Shown here piece by piece: positions 13,093-22,963 of a stretch of DNA of 64,000 bases. Each line of letters starts with the position of its first letter. The first letter of the stretch is position 1. The stretch is from assembly GCF_006170445.1 (NCBI RefSeq), contig NZ_VCNA01000003.1, forward strand, positions 248,001-312,000, written 5' to 3'. The notes beneath the pieces were generated by a model. That model did not search any database, had not been told where the DNA came from, and worked only from the letters and a program-made list of their open reading frames with translations. Source of the DNA: Brevibacillus dissolubilis (GTDB taxonomy: Bacteria > Bacillota > Bacilli > Brevibacillales > Brevibacillaceae). A program made the translations under genes and the position numbers.

Positions 13093-13121
13093 TAATTCGA
13101 CAAGCAGAATGTAACTCCTGC
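13093..13121 (-). promoter_or_regulatory. Sigma-H promoter of spo0A overlapped by a 0A box
   Basis: Minus-strand GCAGGAGTT (13121-13113) and GTCGAATTA (13101-13093), 11 bases apart, match the sigma-H consensus (RnAGGAwww / RnnGAATww). TGTCGAA at 13102-13096 inside the -10 region is a 0A box, consistent with autoregulation as known for spo0A Ps. Confidence 0.65.
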
Positions 13122-13154
13122 CAATGGCGAAACATTGAACGTTAGAACCGTTAT

Positions 13155-13161
13155 TTCGACA
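13155..13161 (-). promoter_or_regulatory. Upstream 0A box
   Basis: Minus-strand TGTCGAA within TTTTGTCGAAAT, matching the Spo0A~P consensus TGTCGAA. It lies about 59 bases upstream of the second box at 13096-13102, between the spoIVB terminator and the sigma-H promoter. Confidence 0.6.
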
Positions 13162-13198
13162 AAAAAAATCTCAAGGGAGCATCAGCTCGCCTTGAGAT
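13161..13198 (-). terminator. Terminator of spoIVB
   Basis: ATCTCAAGG (13168-13176) pairs with CCTTGAGAT (13190-13198), followed on the minus strand by U8. The first arm includes the last spoIVB codons and stop. Confidence 0.85.
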
Positions 13199-14498
13199 CG
13201 TTTTTCTTGACATCGACACCGGCATCTTGGAGCATCCATTCAATGAAGCATCCGTAGCCAGAGGTCGGGTCATTGACGAAAACGTGGGTGACCGCACCTA
13301 CAACCTTCCCATCCTGGATGATCGGGCTGCCGCTCATCCCCTGTACGATTCCGCCTGTCTTCTCCAGCAGACGCTTGTCCGTGATCTTGATGATCATTCC
13401 TTTTGTCGCTGGGAAGTGCTGCTTGACCACATTGACGATCTCGATGTCAAATTGCTCTACCTTCTGTCCGTCGACGACGGTGAAGATTTTGGCCGGGCCT
13501 TCTTTGACTTGTTCGGCCAGGGCGATCGGCATCGGTTTTTGGGTGAAGTTGAGCTTGGGGTTCTCCTTCATTCTGCCGAAGATGCCAAACGGGGTATTCT
13601 TTGAGATCGAGCCGAGGGTTTCACTTTCGTTATAAAAGCGGGCAAATTTTTCTCCCGGATTGCCGCTTTCTCCTTTTTCAATCGAGGTGACACTGGCTTG
13701 GACGATCTGACCATCGCCTACCACGATGGCTTGTCCTGTATCTACGTCGGAGATGACGTGCCCCAGTGCGCCGTATGCCCCGGAATCCGGCTCGTAAAAG
13801 GTCAAGGTGCCGACACCTGCTGCGGAATCCCGTATGTAGAGACCCATGCGGTACTGCTGATCCTTGGTATCCTTCGCCGGAGAAAGCGTAAGAGACATTT
13901 TTTCTTTGCCACGTACGACGAGAAGCTGAATCGGTTCTTTCTTGGTACCCGCTTCGTTCACCATTTTCTTCACATCGTTCATGTCATTGATATAAAGATC
14001 GTTCATCTTGATGATCATATCACCGACATGGACTCCTGCGGTTTCGCCTGGTGATGTCTTTTCCTTGCCCGTATCCACCAAATGATGACCCACTACCAAA
14101 ACGCCAGCCGTCTGCAGCTTGACACCGATGGATTGCCCACCCGGAATCACGCGAAGGTCGGGGAGAACATTCACTTTCATCTCTTTAATAGGAATGCCTG
14201 CCCATTTGACGGCCAGATGCGCCTCCCCTGCACGACGGGGCTCCACCGAGACAGGCTGGCTCAAATCGACGTTCACTTCGCGGGCTTCTGTGCCGTTGAC
14301 GTGCAGAATGTCCGGGTTACTGTTGACCAATGTCCCCATAACCGGCATGGACAGGTTGAGTTGTTGCAGGGACCCTTCGAAAATACGGAGTTCCTTTGGA
14401 ATTGAGGCTAATTCGTGAAAGGGGGTCGAACTGACTGTTAACGCTGTGATGAGTAATAGCAGACATCCTATCCACTTTCTGATTTGTTGACGGATCAT
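13182..14498 (-). CDS. spoIVB: SpoIVB signalling serine peptidase
   Basis: Forespore-made protease that crosses to the intermembrane space and triggers SpoIVFA/BofA cleavage, activating pro-sigma-K processing. 438 residues from the ATG at 14498 (AGGAGTGG eight bases upstream), close to the B. subtilis length. An N-terminal hydrophobic anchor ([13 protein letters not shown]) is followed by a PDZ domain ([17 protein letters not shown]) and the S55 peptidase domain. Catalytic His lies in GALGHVISD and Ser in [11 protein letters not shown]; the C-terminus has [11 protein letters not shown] longer upstream frame lacks a suitable start. It sits between recN and spo0A, as expected. Confidence 0.96.
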   Translation of the reverse strand: MIRQQIRKWIGCLLLLITALTVSSTPFHELASIPKELRIFEGSLQQLNLSMPVMGTLVNSNPDILHVNGTEAREVNVDLSQPVSVEPRRAGEAHLAVKWAGIPIKEMKVNVLPDLRVIPGGQSIGVKLQTAGVLVVGHHLVDTGKEKTSPGETAGVHVGDMIIKMNDLYINDMNDVKKMVNEAGTKKEPIQLLVVRGKEKMSLTLSPAKDTKDQQYRMGLYIRDSAAGVGTLTFYEPDSGAYGALGHVISDVDTGQAIVVGDGQIVQASVTSIEKGESGNPGEKFARFYNESETLGSISKNTPFGIFGRMKENPKLNFTQKPMPIALAEQVKEGPAKIFTVVDGQKVEQFDIEIVNVVKQHFPATKGMIIKITDKRLLEKTGGIVQGMSGSPIIQDGKVVGAVTHVFVNDPTSGYGCFIEWMLQDAGVDVKKNDLKAS

Positions 14499-14758
14499 GC
14501 AACCACTCCTACATTCCCTACCTACACCTACGGCTACACCTCCACTTACTGTATCTATAGAGTTACCTGAGATGCTATGGATTATAACTGAAATGTACCG
14601 ATTGGATGAGTTTCCCGCCCATTTTCCCGAGAAACAGAAAAAAAGAGAGGAATCATCCCCTCCTCCGCTTCGCTTGCAAAGCATTAATGAACACCAAACA
14701 AACTGATCGTGTATATAAATGCCTATAAAGTTCCTAATGTAAAGAGGCGAATCATATT

Positions 14759-15421
14759 ATGGCTGTCAATATTGATTACACATCTCCATCCGCTCAATAC
14801 GCATTTGACGTAAATACCAGCACGTTGTTTAAAAAGGATAACAATAACTACATTAATGTTTTAGGTGTTCAGCAATTAAATACATTAGACAATGTGTCTC
14901 TGTTGGACATTTTCCTCAGTAATCATAATATTGTAGAACCACACTATCACCAAAATGCTGCTGAGCTGGTCTATTGTATTTCGGGTGCTGTCACGGTATC
15001 GATCCTAAACCCTTTTACGAAATGTATTTTGAATTACTCAATTACTCCCGGTCAAGTGGTTAACGTTCCACAAGGTTGGTGGCATTATGAAATGGCTACT
15101 GCTGACAATACTCATCTTTTAGCCATTTTTAATGCGCCAACACCAGAGGTGATTCTAGGTTCAGATATTTTAAAATTTACTCCCGCGAATATTATGGCAT
15201 ATACGTACTGCATGGATGAACATACATGGAAGCAAGCAATTGCACAAGTAAAACCGTCAACCTATATAGGTCCCTACGCTGACTGCCATCGGATCAATCA
15301 GCATTTCGCTCAGCAGTATTCGAATCAAGTTTATCAACAACGATACATGCAACCATATGTTCAGCCATATTTTCAGCCATACCAACAGATTCCTTACATG
15401 CCTCAGTATCCGCAATATTGA
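14759..15421 (+). CDS. Cupin-domain protein with Tyr/Gln/Pro-rich tail
   Basis: 220 residues. Residues about 50-130 form a cupin barrel with VEPHYHQNAAELVYCISG (metal-ligand His-x-His and Glu) and a second conserved part TPGQVVNVPQGWWHYE, as in oxalate-decarboxylase-like cupins. The last 45 residues are low complexity (QQRYMQPYVQPYFQPYQQ), like sticky tails of coat proteins. ATG at 14759 has AAAGAGGCGA nine bases upstream. It is inserted on the opposite strand between spoIVB and recN. A spore-coat cupin, structural or enzymatic, is plausible but unproven. Confidence 0.75.
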   Translation: MAVNIDYTSPSAQYAFDVNTSTLFKKDNNNYINVLGVQQLNTLDNVSLLDIFLSNHNIVEPHYHQNAAELVYCISGAVTVSILNPFTKCILNYSITPGQVVNVPQGWWHYEMATADNTHLLAIFNAPTPEVILGSDILKFTPANIMAYTYCMDEHTWKQAIAQVKPSTYIGPYADCHRINQHFAQQYSNQVYQQRYMQPYVQPYFQPYQQIPYMPQYPQY

Positions 15422-15701
15422 GGTTATGCACATGTTTACTCCCTTTTCCACATTTATTAGGGAATAGTTATCCCTTTCATGGACATAAGGAAATTCATAA
15501 CTTACAGTGTCGAAAAAAGAGGGGGTGAGGATAGAAGTCCACTATTCTCTTTCGGTCTTGTTACATCCATTACCGCAACCTGTCCACAAAGCGAAGAACC
15601 AAGAATTTGTACAGGCGGAGTTTCAGGTACTTTTTTCTTCTGCATCTGTTGTGATGACAATTTTAAGAAGTGACAATGAATTGCCGTCGGAAAATACAAC
15701 A

Positions 15702-15735
15702 AAACTCCCTCCGTTGCGTAAACAGGAGGGAGTTT
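15702..15735 (-). terminator. Terminator downstream of recN
   Basis: AAACTCCCTCC (15702-15712) pairs with GGAGGGAGTTT (15725-15735), with a T-rich stretch in the minus direction. The rest of 15422-15795 shows no supported gene. Confidence 0.7.
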
Positions 15736-15795
15736 GTGTTTAGTCTGATGAGGAAGGCTACCCCTCCTCATGTGTGAAGCATGTGTGATGCACGT

Positions 15796-17520
15796 CTAGG
15801 CACTGATATCTTTTCGCTCGCGGCCCAGCATAATCATCTCACGGGCATGCTCGCGTGTCTTCTCAGTCACTTCTGCACCGCCCAGCATACGAGCCAGCTC
15901 GTTGACGCGTTCGTCTTCGTTCATCAGGGTGATGCTGGTCATGGTCTCGTCGCCATGCACTTGCTTTTGGATGTAAAAATGCGCGTCAGCCATGGAAGCC
16001 ACCTGCGGCAAGTGCGTGATGCAGAGCACTTGGCGGTGTTTGCCGACGGCGGCCAGCTTCTCCGCGATGGCTTGAGCCGCCCGTCCACTGACACCGGTGT
16101 CCACCTCGTCGAAGATCAACGTGTTGACCTGCTCCGTCGTGGCGAGGATCGTCTTGATCGCCAACATCACACGGGACAGCTCACCACCAGACGCGATCTT
16201 GGTGAGGGGACGCATCGGCTCCCCTGGGTTTGGGGCGATCATGAACTCGATGGTGTCGATCCCGGATGAGTCGACATGGGTCTTCACGCCGTCCACCTCG
16301 ATACCGCGCTCATCTGGTGTCTGATTGACCGCGATGGCAAAGCGGGCCCGCTCCATGTGCAGATCTTTTAGCTGCTCTTCGATTGCCTGTGCGAGCTGTA
16401 AGGCCAAGTCGCGGCGCTTCATGCTCAGCTCCAAGGCTTCGATGGCAAGATCGGCGGCGATTTCCTGACGCTTTTTATCTAATTGTTGGAGACGGTCGTC
16501 ATAGTGCTGGATTTCGTCCAGCTCGTCTTGGATCGTCGCCGCATACTCTAAGATTTCGTCAACGGTTTTGCCGTATTTACGCTTCAGGCTTTGGATCAGG
16601 TCGAGACGGCGCTCGGTTTCTGCCAGTTCAATCGGGTCGAAATCGAGTGAATCTTTCATCTGACGCAGGCGGGATACGACCTCTTCGGTGTGATAGTAGG
16701 CGGTCTCGACCGCTTCTACAATCGGCGCTAAGTTTTCGTCGTATTGCAGGGCCCGCTCCAGCTCGCCCATGGCATGACCAAGCCAGTCCAAGCCGCGCTG
16801 ATCTCCATACAGAGCTTTGTAGGCGTCTTGGACAGAAGAGAATACCTTTTCGATATTGTTCCACTTTTTCCGTTGGGCGAACAGCTTCTCATCTTCCCCC
16901 GGCTGCAGGGCTGCATTCTCGATTTCGTTGAGCTGGTAGCTTAACAGGTCGAGGCGCTGTACGAGTTCACGCTCGTTTTTCGCCATGCGGGCAAGGTCTT
17001 GGCTGATTTTGCGGTAAGAGGTGTAGAGTGTGCCGAATTCGCGCTTGGTCTCCTCCAGCTGCTTCTCGCCGTACGCATCCAGCCAGCGGATATGCTTGTC
17101 CGACTGCATCAGGGCGGCGGCGTCATGCTGTCCGTGGATGGTGACAAGCCATGGGCCTAATTCACGCAGCATAGCGAGCGTGACCAGCTGTCCGTTGATG
17201 CGGATGATGCTTTTGCCCTGCTGGGTGATATCGCGGCGCACGACGATCATGCCGTCCTCTACCTGAATCCCGAAGGTCTCCAAGATCGAGACGGCTGGAT
17301 GACCGGATTTGACTTCGAACAATCCTTCCACCTCTGCCCGCTTTTCTCCATAGCGGACAAAATCAGTCGAGGCCCTATCCCCTAACAAGAGACCCAGTGC
17401 ATCGATCAAGATGGATTTCCCCGCGCCGGTCTCCCCGGTCAAGATATTGAGTCCTTGGCGAAACGAGACGGTCGTCTGCTTGATGATAGCAAAATTCCGG
17501 ATGGTAAGTTCAAGCAGCAT
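15796..17520 (-). CDS. recN: DNA repair protein RecN
   Basis: SMC-like ATPase for double-strand-break repair, 574 residues. Walker A GETGAGKS (29-36) follows the N-terminal MLLELTIRNFAIIKQ. The middle third is coiled coil. The C-terminal ABC half has the signature region (ASGGELSRVMLAIK) and Walker B (TLIFDEVDTGVSG). argR lies 14 bases upstream on the same strand, so recN is the last gene of the nadK-argR-recN unit, closed by the terminator at 15702-15735. Confidence 0.97.
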   Translation of the reverse strand: MLLELTIRNFAIIKQTTVSFRQGLNILTGETGAGKSILIDALGLLLGDRASTDFVRYGEKRAEVEGLFEVKSGHPAVSILETFGIQVEDGMIVVRRDITQQGKSIIRINGQLVTLAMLRELGPWLVTIHGQHDAAALMQSDKHIRWLDAYGEKQLEETKREFGTLYTSYRKISQDLARMAKNERELVQRLDLLSYQLNEIENAALQPGEDEKLFAQRKKWNNIEKVFSSVQDAYKALYGDQRGLDWLGHAMGELERALQYDENLAPIVEAVETAYYHTEEVVSRLRQMKDSLDFDPIELAETERRLDLIQSLKRKYGKTVDEILEYAATIQDELDEIQHYDDRLQQLDKKRQEIAADLAIEALELSMKRRDLALQLAQAIEEQLKDLHMERARFAIAVNQTPDERGIEVDGVKTHVDSSGIDTIEFMIAPNPGEPMRPLTKIASGGELSRVMLAIKTILATTEQVNTLIFDEVDTGVSGRAAQAIAEKLAAVGKHRQVLCITHLPQVASMADAHFYIQKQVHGDETMTSITLMNEDERVNELARMLGGAEVTEKTREHAREMIMLGRERKDISA

Positions 17521-17534
17521 CCTGTTTTCCTCCT

Positions 17535-17984
17535 CTACAGCATATCCAAGAAACGTTCTGTCACTTCCGTGGTCACGTCTCTGGAACGGCAGATGATGAG
17601 GATGGTGTCGTCACCGCAGATGGTACCCAGCACCTCTTGCCACTGCAATTTATCCACGAGCGCACCGACAGCATTGGCGTTGCCCGGCAGAGTCTTTAAG
17701 ATGATGAAATTCTCAGCATGGTCGATGCCGACAAACGAGTCAACGAGCACGCGGCGAAGCTTTTGCGTCGGGTTGAACTTCTGGTCGGTTGGAATCGAAT
17801 ACTTGTAGCGGCCATCCGCCATCGGAACTTTAATCAGATGAAGCTCTTTGATATCACGGGATACGGTCGCTTGTGTAACACTGTAGCCTGCTTCGCGCAG
17901 TCGGTCTACCAGTTCGTCTTGTGTCTCGATATCGTTATTGGTAATAATCTCACGGATTTTGATATGGCGTTGCCCTTTATTCAT
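17535..17984 (-). CDS. argR: Arginine repressor ArgR/AhrC
   Basis: Arginine-dependent hexameric regulator of arginine synthesis and catabolism, 149 residues as in B. subtilis AhrC. Start ATG 17984 is chosen by GGGAGTAA spacing and by the family N-terminus [14 protein letters not shown]. The winged-HTH domain contains the strongly conserved [14 protein letters not shown]. The C-terminal arginine-binding/oligomerisation domain contains [14 protein letters not shown]. It begins four bases after the nadK stop and precedes recN. Confidence 0.97.
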   Translation of the reverse strand: MNKGQRHIKIREIITNNDIETQDELVDRLREAGYSVTQATVSRDIKELHLIKVPMADGRYKYSIPTDQKFNPTQKLRRVLVDSFVGIDHAENFIILKTLPGNANAVGALVDKLQWQEVLGTICGDDTILIICRSRDVTTEVTERFLDML

Positions 17985-17988
17985 TTCG

Positions 17989-18846
17989 TTACTCCCATTC
18001 ACCTTGAAGTTTGGTTCTGATTAGTTCAAAAAAATTGCCTTGCTTCCACTTGATCAGTGGTGTCACATGCTTCGATTTGCTGACGAAAATCTCATCGCCG
18101 CCTTCCAGACGATACCCGAACTGTCCGTCAATGGAGAGACCGATTTCCTGATGAACGGCATCCACCTCGATGCGGATCACCTGATCAGCCGAGAATACCA
18201 TCGGACGGGCTGTCAACGAGTGCGGGGCGATGGGTGTCAGCAGGTTCATATTCACATTGGGAGCTACAATCGGGCCGCCCGCAGACAAGGAATACGCTGT
18301 AGACCCGGTCGGACTGGAGACGATCACACCATCTCCGCTGAACGTGGCTACATAATGATCATCCAGATAGACCATGCATTGAATAATCCGGCAAAAAGAC
18401 CCTTTGGTGATGCCGATATCATTCATCGCGGTGTAGGTCGCAAGCAGCTCGCCTTTTCTCACCAGTCTGGTCTCCAGCATGCTTCGTTCTTCGATATGAT
18501 ACTCACCCGACAACAGATTATCGACGGCTTGTTCCAGGTTATCCGGTTCTGCCTCCGACAAAAAGCCGAGTGTGCCTACATTGATCCCCAAAATCGGCAG
18601 AGAATTACCCGCGAGCTGTCTGGCGATCCCAAGTAAGGTACCGTCACCGCCCAACACGCAGACGAGATCCACCTGCTCCTGGAACTGCGCAATCGCACAG
18701 GCCAGATCATTTCTGCCAAAGGTAGGCGCCAATGCTTCATCCAGCACGACGTTGGCCCCTTTTTCTTCTAACAGATGCAAAAGTTCACGAGCCACAATGC
18801 GTGCTTCCGGCTTCCCTTTGTTCGCTACGATTCCTATCGTTTTCAA
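17989..18846 (-). CDS. nadK: NAD kinase
   Basis: Phosphorylates NAD to NADP. 285 residues. The GGDGT motif lies at 66-70 ([13 protein letters not shown]), the conserved TAMNDIGI in the middle, and the Gly-rich [20 protein letters not shown] towards the C-terminal domain. First gene of the minus-strand nadK-argR-recN group. A bidirectional terminator (18921-18956) separates it from tlyA, so it has its own promoter. Confidence 0.96.
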   Translation of the reverse strand: MKTIGIVANKGKPEARIVARELLHLLEEKGANVVLDEALAPTFGRNDLACAIAQFQEQVDLVCVLGGDGTLLGIARQLAGNSLPILGINVGTLGFLSEAEPDNLEQAVDNLLSGEYHIEERSMLETRLVRKGELLATYTAMNDIGITKGSFCRIIQCMVYLDDHYVATFSGDGVIVSSPTGSTAYSLSAGGPIVAPNVNMNLLTPIAPHSLTARPMVFSADQVIRIEVDAVHQEIGLSIDGQFGYRLEGGDEIFVSKSKHVTPLIKWKQGNFFELIRTKLQGEWE

Positions 18847-18914
18847 AGCGCGCCACCCCCAGAATGGTTCTGGTTAAAATCATTGATTATACAATTATAC
18901 AGCTTTCCTTGCAT

Positions 18915-18956
18915 AGAAAAAAGCTTCAAGAGGCGGAAATTTTGCCCTTGAAGCTT
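18915..18956. terminator. Terminator after tlyA
   Basis: AAGCTTCAAG (18921-18930) pairs with CTTGAAGCTT (18947-18956). There are A's on the left and T's on the right, so it is usable in both directions. It ends the dxs-tlyA transcript. Confidence 0.8.
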
Positions 18957-18977
18957 ATTTTTGTCCTACATATCGGA

Positions 18978-19796
18978 TTACTTGAGAGATTGGTGGGCTT
19001 GTCCGACGATTTCATTCACCCATGGAAGCCACTCCGGTTCATCTGAGGTTAACGCAGGGGCTTCTTTTTTCAAGTGCATCAAAAATTCGATATTGCCCTC
19101 GCCACCTGTAATCGGGGAGAAGCTGATCCCTGCAACCGTGAATCCAAGTGTGGACGAGAAGCTGGCAATCTGGGTAAGCACCTGCTTGTGAATCTCTGGA
19201 TCGCGGACGATGCCGTTTTTACCGACGTTTTCTTTTCCTGCTTCAAACTGTGGCTTCACGAGTGCCAGTACGTCTCCGCCGTCCTTGAGGAAGCGGTAGA
19301 GGACTGGCAGAATCAGCTTGAGCGAGATGAAGGAGACATCGATCGAAGCGACATCCGGTTTTTCATGGGTAAAAGCATCCGGGTCGAGATGGCGGAAGTT
19401 GGTGCGCTCCATGACGACGACGCGCTCATCCTGGCGCAGCGTCCAAGCCAACTGGCCGTAGCCCACATCAATCGCGTAGACCTTGGTTGCCCCATGCTGG
19501 AGAGCGCAATCGGTGAAGCCACCGGTCGATGCGCCGATATCCATCATGATGCGTCCGTTCATGTCGATGCCAAAGGTCTTGAGTGCTTTCTCCAGCTTAA
19601 GACCGCCACGGCTGACATACGGGTGGATGTCGCCCTTGACCGTGATCGCTACATCCTCTGGAAACTTGGTTCCCGGCTTGTCGCACCGGTCACCTGCCAC
19701 CAAGACAAGACCTGCCATGATCGCACCTTGCGCCTTGGCACGAGTCTCGAAGTGGCCTTTTTCTACAAGCAGAACATCTAATCGTTCTTTCTTCAT
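18978..19796 (-). CDS. tlyA: TlyA-family rRNA 2'-O-methyltransferase (YqxC)
   Basis: 272 residues. The N-terminal S4 RNA-binding domain (KERLDVLLVEKGHFETRAKA) is followed by a FtsJ/RrmJ-like SAM fold with the SAM loop DIGASTGGFTDCALQHGA and the next acidic residue in YAIDVGYGQ. Homologues methylate ribose in 16S and 23S rRNA. It starts four bases after dxs. This synteny is conserved through Bacilli. Confidence 0.93.
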   Translation of the reverse strand: MKKERLDVLLVEKGHFETRAKAQGAIMAGLVLVAGDRCDKPGTKFPEDVAITVKGDIHPYVSRGGLKLEKALKTFGIDMNGRIMMDIGASTGGFTDCALQHGATKVYAIDVGYGQLAWTLRQDERVVVMERTNFRHLDPDAFTHEKPDVASIDVSFISLKLILPVLYRFLKDGGDVLALVKPQFEAGKENVGKNGIVRDPEIHKQVLTQIASFSSTLGFTVAGISFSPITGGEGNIEFLMHLKKEAPALTSDEPEWLPWVNEIVGQAHQSLK

Positions 19797-19800
19797 ATGG

Positions 19801-21690
19801 TTATGCCCTCTGTTTGTTTGCTGGGTAAAATGCGCGGGCGTGAGAAGCGATCATCTCGGCGGTGAGGCCGATCTCTTGACGCTGTTCGTTCACGCTGCCG
19901 TGCTCGACGAAATAGTCTGGTACGCCGACCATCTGGACGTTGACGTTGTATCCGGCCTGTGCGTAGAATTCCAACACCGCACTGCCGAAGCCGCCCATGA
20001 TGGAGCCTTCCTCGACGGTGATGATGTCGTAGCCTTCTTTTGCCAGACGGGTGAGCAGCTCTTCATCCAATGGCTTACAGAAGCGGGCGTTGACGAGCAT
20101 CGGTTGGTACCCTTCCGCTTTGAGCAGGTCAACCGCTGCTTCTGATACATCCATAATATGTCCAAATGAAAGGATCGCCACGCCTTTGCCTTCTTGGACA
20201 ATTTCGGATTTACCGATTGGGAGCACTTGCAGCTCAGCATCCATCGGTACACCGCGTCCGTTGCCGCGTGGATAGCGGTAGGCGATTGGGCCGTCATTGT
20301 AGGCGGCGGCGGTTTTCATCATATGCTGCATTTCGTTTTCGTCTTTTGGAGCCATGATGACCATGTTCGGGATGCAACGCATGAAGGAGATGTCATAGAC
20401 ACCTTGGTGGGTCTCCCCGTCTGCACCAACCAAGCCTCCGCGGTCAACGGCAAATACGACATTGAGCTTTTGACGGGCGACGTCGTGGATCAGCTGGTCA
20501 TAGGCACGCTGCAGGAAGGTCGAGTAGATCGCGAGCACCGGCTTAAAGCCTTGTGTGGCTAGACCTGCGGCGAACGTACAGGCATGCTGCTCGGCAATCC
20601 CTACGTCAAACATACGCTCTGGGAATGCTTTTGCATATTTAATGAGACCAGAACCGTCCGGCATGGCAGGTGTAATCGCTACGATGCGGTTATTTTCCTC
20701 GGTCAGGCGAATCATCGTGTCCGCAAAAACCGATTTGTAGGCAGGTGCCGTGCTCGCTTTTACTTTGAGCGGCTCACCTGTTTCGATTTTGTAGGTGTCG
20801 ATGCCGTGCCACTTCATCGAGTTCTTCTCGGCTGGCTCGTAGCCCTTACCCTTCGTGGTGATGACATGTACCAGTACTGGGCCTTTGGTGTGGGAAGCCG
20901 TACGGAATGCTTCGAGCACCAGTTCCATGTTGTGACCGTCAATCGGTCCGATATAGGTGAAGCCCAGCTCTTCAAAAAGAACACCGGAGACGAGCATATA
21001 CTTCATGCTGTCTTTGAAGCGGTCTGCCAAGTGGAGGAGCTTTTCACCCACGCCTGGGATGGCTTTGAGGATATGCTCGATCTCGTCCTTGGCGCGGTTG
21101 TAGGTGCTGTCGGTACGCAGCTTGCCCAGATAGTTGTGCAGAGCGCCGACGTTCGGTGCGATCGACATCTCGTTGTCATTGAGGACAACGATGACGTTTT
21201 TCTTTTCGTGACCGATGTGGTTCAGCGCTTCCAGCGCCATCCCGCCAGTCAGTGCACCGTCCCCGATAATTGGGATGACGTGGTTTTTTTCTCCCTTGAG
21301 ATCGCGGGCTGCTGCCATCCCCATCGCGCCGGACAGGGATGTGGAGCTGTGACCGGTCTCCCAGACATCGTGCGGGCTCTCTACCATTTTCGGGAAGCCG
21401 CAGAGTCCTTTATATTGTCGCAGTGTCGGAAATTGTTCTTTTCGCCCAGTCAGGATCTTATGTACATACGCCTGATGTCCCACATCCCAAAGAAGCTTGT
21501 CTGTTGGGCTTTCAAACAAATAGTGCAACGCAATCGTCAATTCAACAACTCCAAGATTGGAGGCAAGATGTCCGCCTGTTTGTGACAGATTTTCTATGAG
21601 GAATTGGCGAATTTCATTGGCCAGTTGTGGAAGCTCGCTCGGTTGTAGCTTTTTGAGGTCTTCTGGGCTATTAATGTTTGTAAGTAACAC
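19801..21690 (-). CDS. dxs: 1-Deoxy-D-xylulose-5-phosphate synthase
   Basis: TPP enzyme that condenses pyruvate and glyceraldehyde-3-phosphate, the first MEP-pathway step. 629 residues from the GTG at 21690 (AAGCGAGGGG upstream). A TATAAT box at 21766-21761 lies inside the longer open frame and argues against an earlier start. The TPP-binding [14 protein letters not shown], the catalytic-domain [13 protein letters not shown] and the transketolase C-terminal domain are intact. It lies upstream of tlyA and downstream of the isoprenyl synthase ispA, a natural functional group. Confidence 0.97.
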   Translation of the reverse strand: MLLTNINSPEDLKKLQPSELPQLANEIRQFLIENLSQTGGHLASNLGVVELTIALHYLFESPTDKLLWDVGHQAYVHKILTGRKEQFPTLRQYKGLCGFPKMVESPHDVWETGHSSTSLSGAMGMAAARDLKGEKNHVIPIIGDGALTGGMALEALNHIGHEKKNVIVVLNDNEMSIAPNVGALHNYLGKLRTDSTYNRAKDEIEHILKAIPGVGEKLLHLADRFKDSMKYMLVSGVLFEELGFTYIGPIDGHNMELVLEAFRTASHTKGPVLVHVITTKGKGYEPAEKNSMKWHGIDTYKIETGEPLKVKASTAPAYKSVFADTMIRLTEENNRIVAITPAMPDGSGLIKYAKAFPERMFDVGIAEQHACTFAAGLATQGFKPVLAIYSTFLQRAYDQLIHDVARQKLNVVFAVDRGGLVGADGETHQGVYDISFMRCIPNMVIMAPKDENEMQHMMKTAAAYNDGPIAYRYPRGNGRGVPMDAELQVLPIGKSEIVQEGKGVAILSFGHIMDVSEAAVDLLKAEGYQPMLVNARFCKPLDEELLTRLAKEGYDIITVEEGSIMGGFGSAVLEFYAQAGYNVNVQMVGVPDYFVEHGSVNEQRQEIGLTAEMIASHARAFYPANKQRA

Positions 21691-21760
21691 ACTAACCCCT
21701 CGCTTTCGGTAAGCCATCTGCTGTATAACAGATCGCTTATAAAAAAATGCATGTAAACGC

Positions 21761-21766
21761 ATTATA
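21761..21766 (-). promoter_or_regulatory. -10 box of the dxs promoter
   Basis: Minus-strand TATAAT preceded by GTA (extended -10 character); the -35 is weak. It places a transcript start about 65 bases upstream of the GTG at 21690. Confidence 0.4.
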
Positions 21767-21861
21767 TACGACTTGCGTAAAAAACTCCACTTTCATTGTG
21801 AAAAATGCTTCACTCGGACTCGTTAGTATAAAAAGCTTCCCTATTTTCATGCTTTCGTGAG

Positions 21862-21948
21862 AAAGCGAGAGGGACACCTGTTTTCCAGTCGCCTTTCCCC
21901 CTCTTGCGAGGGGCCGGTCTCCTTCCAAACAGATGTCCCTCTCGCTTT
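21862..21948 (-). repeat. Interspersed hairpin element, copy 1 (between dxs and ispA)
   Basis: Arms AAAGCGAGAGGGAC... and ...GTCCCTCTCGCTTT (19 bp, one U-G) enclose the common core. Read on the minus strand: CTGTTTGGAAGGAGACCGG, an apical hairpin, then GAAAGGCGACTGG and AAAACAG. Here the apex is CCCCTC-GCAA-GAGGGG, a perfect stem with a GNRA-type tetraloop. The other copies have CTGAACGAAGTGAGG. It is the most diverged copy and the only one in minus orientation. The rest of 21691-22066 shows no gene. Confidence 0.8.
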
Positions 21949-22066
21949 ACGCGGTGGTTGTGGGTAGCGGGAACGCTTTTTACCAGATGAGTGCTCATTC
22001 GTGATGGGTAAAGAAAAAAGAAAGTGAAAAGCGTTGTGATTCCAGCTTTTAGGAACTCCGTTACTG

Positions 22067-22963
22067 TTACTTATTCCGTGCCATCACATAATCCGCAAGC
22101 GGGATCAAAGCCGAATTCCCCATCCCCGCCTCGGTGATCAGCGTTTTCGCGTCTTCAATCAGTTGTCTGAGCAGCTTTTTGGATTGCTCCAAGCCGAGAA
22201 GAGACGGATAGGTAGCTTTTTGACGTTCGCCGTCGCTGCCTACGGCTTTGCCGAGGAGGGCTGCGTCGCCTTCGACGTTGAGGATGTCGTCTTGGATTTG
22301 GAAGGCTAGGCCGATCTTGACGGCATAGTCGTGGAGGGCGCGGAGCTGGTCTTCGCTGGCCTCGGCTAAGTAGCCGCCGCCGAGTAAGGAGGCGACGAGG
22401 AGGTCCCCGGTTTTGTGGAGATGGATGTATTCGAGCTGTTCAAGGGAGAGGGCTTGGCCTTCGCCTTCGATGTCAGCCATTTGGCCGCCTACCATGCCGG
22501 GAGCACCTGCTCTTTTGCTCAGTTCGGTGATCAGGTTGACGATGGTGGCTGGTTTGACGTCAGGGTGCTGCTGGTAGCTCTCCGCGATATAGCCGAACGC
22601 GCGGGTCAACAGGGCGTCACCTGCGAGGATTGCGGTCGCTTCGCCATAGACTTTATGGTTGGTCGGCTTGCCCCGGCGCAGATCATCATCGTCCATGGCA
22701 GGCAGATCGTCGTGGATCAAGGAGTAGGTATGGATCATCTCCAACGCAACAGCGTATGGGATGCCGCGCTCGATTGGCTGTCCGAGCGCTTCCAAGGTAG
22801 CCAGAACGAGGACGGGACGGAGGCGTTTACCGCCAGCCAACAGAGAGTATTTCATCGATTCGTACAAATTCACAGGCACGCCCTCTTTTTCGAGGCCGGC
22901 CACCAAGTGTGATTCGACGAATGCTACTTTTTCTTCTAAATAGGCTTGAAAGGTCATGCTCAT
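22067..22963 (-). CDS. ispA: Farnesyl diphosphate synthase
   Basis: Short-chain trans-prenyltransferase making C15-PP from IPP and DMAPP. 298 residues. First aspartate-rich motif DDLPAMDDDDLRRG, second FQIQDDILNVEGD, plus GGKRLRP and the KTGDLL region. The start overlaps the xseB stop (ATGA), so it is translationally coupled. Its product could feed quinone and undecaprenyl synthesis and possibly the terpene synthase at 41165. Confidence 0.96.
   Translation of the reverse strand: MSMTFQAYLEEKVAFVESHLVAGLEKEGVPVNLYESMKYSLLAGGKRLRPVLVLATLEALGQPIERGIPYAVALEMIHTYSLIHDDLPAMDDDDLRRGKPTNHKVYGEATAILAGDALLTRAFGYIAESYQQHPDVKPATIVNLITELSKRAGAPGMVGGQMADIEGEGQALSLEQLEYIHLHKTGDLLVASLLGGGYLAEASEDQLRALHDYAVKIGLAFQIQDDILNVEGDAALLGKAVGSDGERQKATYPSLLGLEQSKKLLRQLIEDAKTLITEAGMGNSALIPLADYVMARNK

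Noticed and set aside
15507-15743. 78-codon frame downstream of the cupin gene
   Set aside because: It runs through the recN terminator hairpin, has an unconvincing start, and its product shows no coherent pattern.
20584-21585. 333-codon plus frame opposite dxs
   Set aside because: Antisense of a clearly conserved dxs coding sequence, with no start signal.
21691-22066. OLE RNA between dxs and ispA, as seen near these genes in some extremophilic Bacilli
   Set aside because: The gap is far shorter than the roughly 600-base OLE RNA and is occupied by hairpin copy 1.
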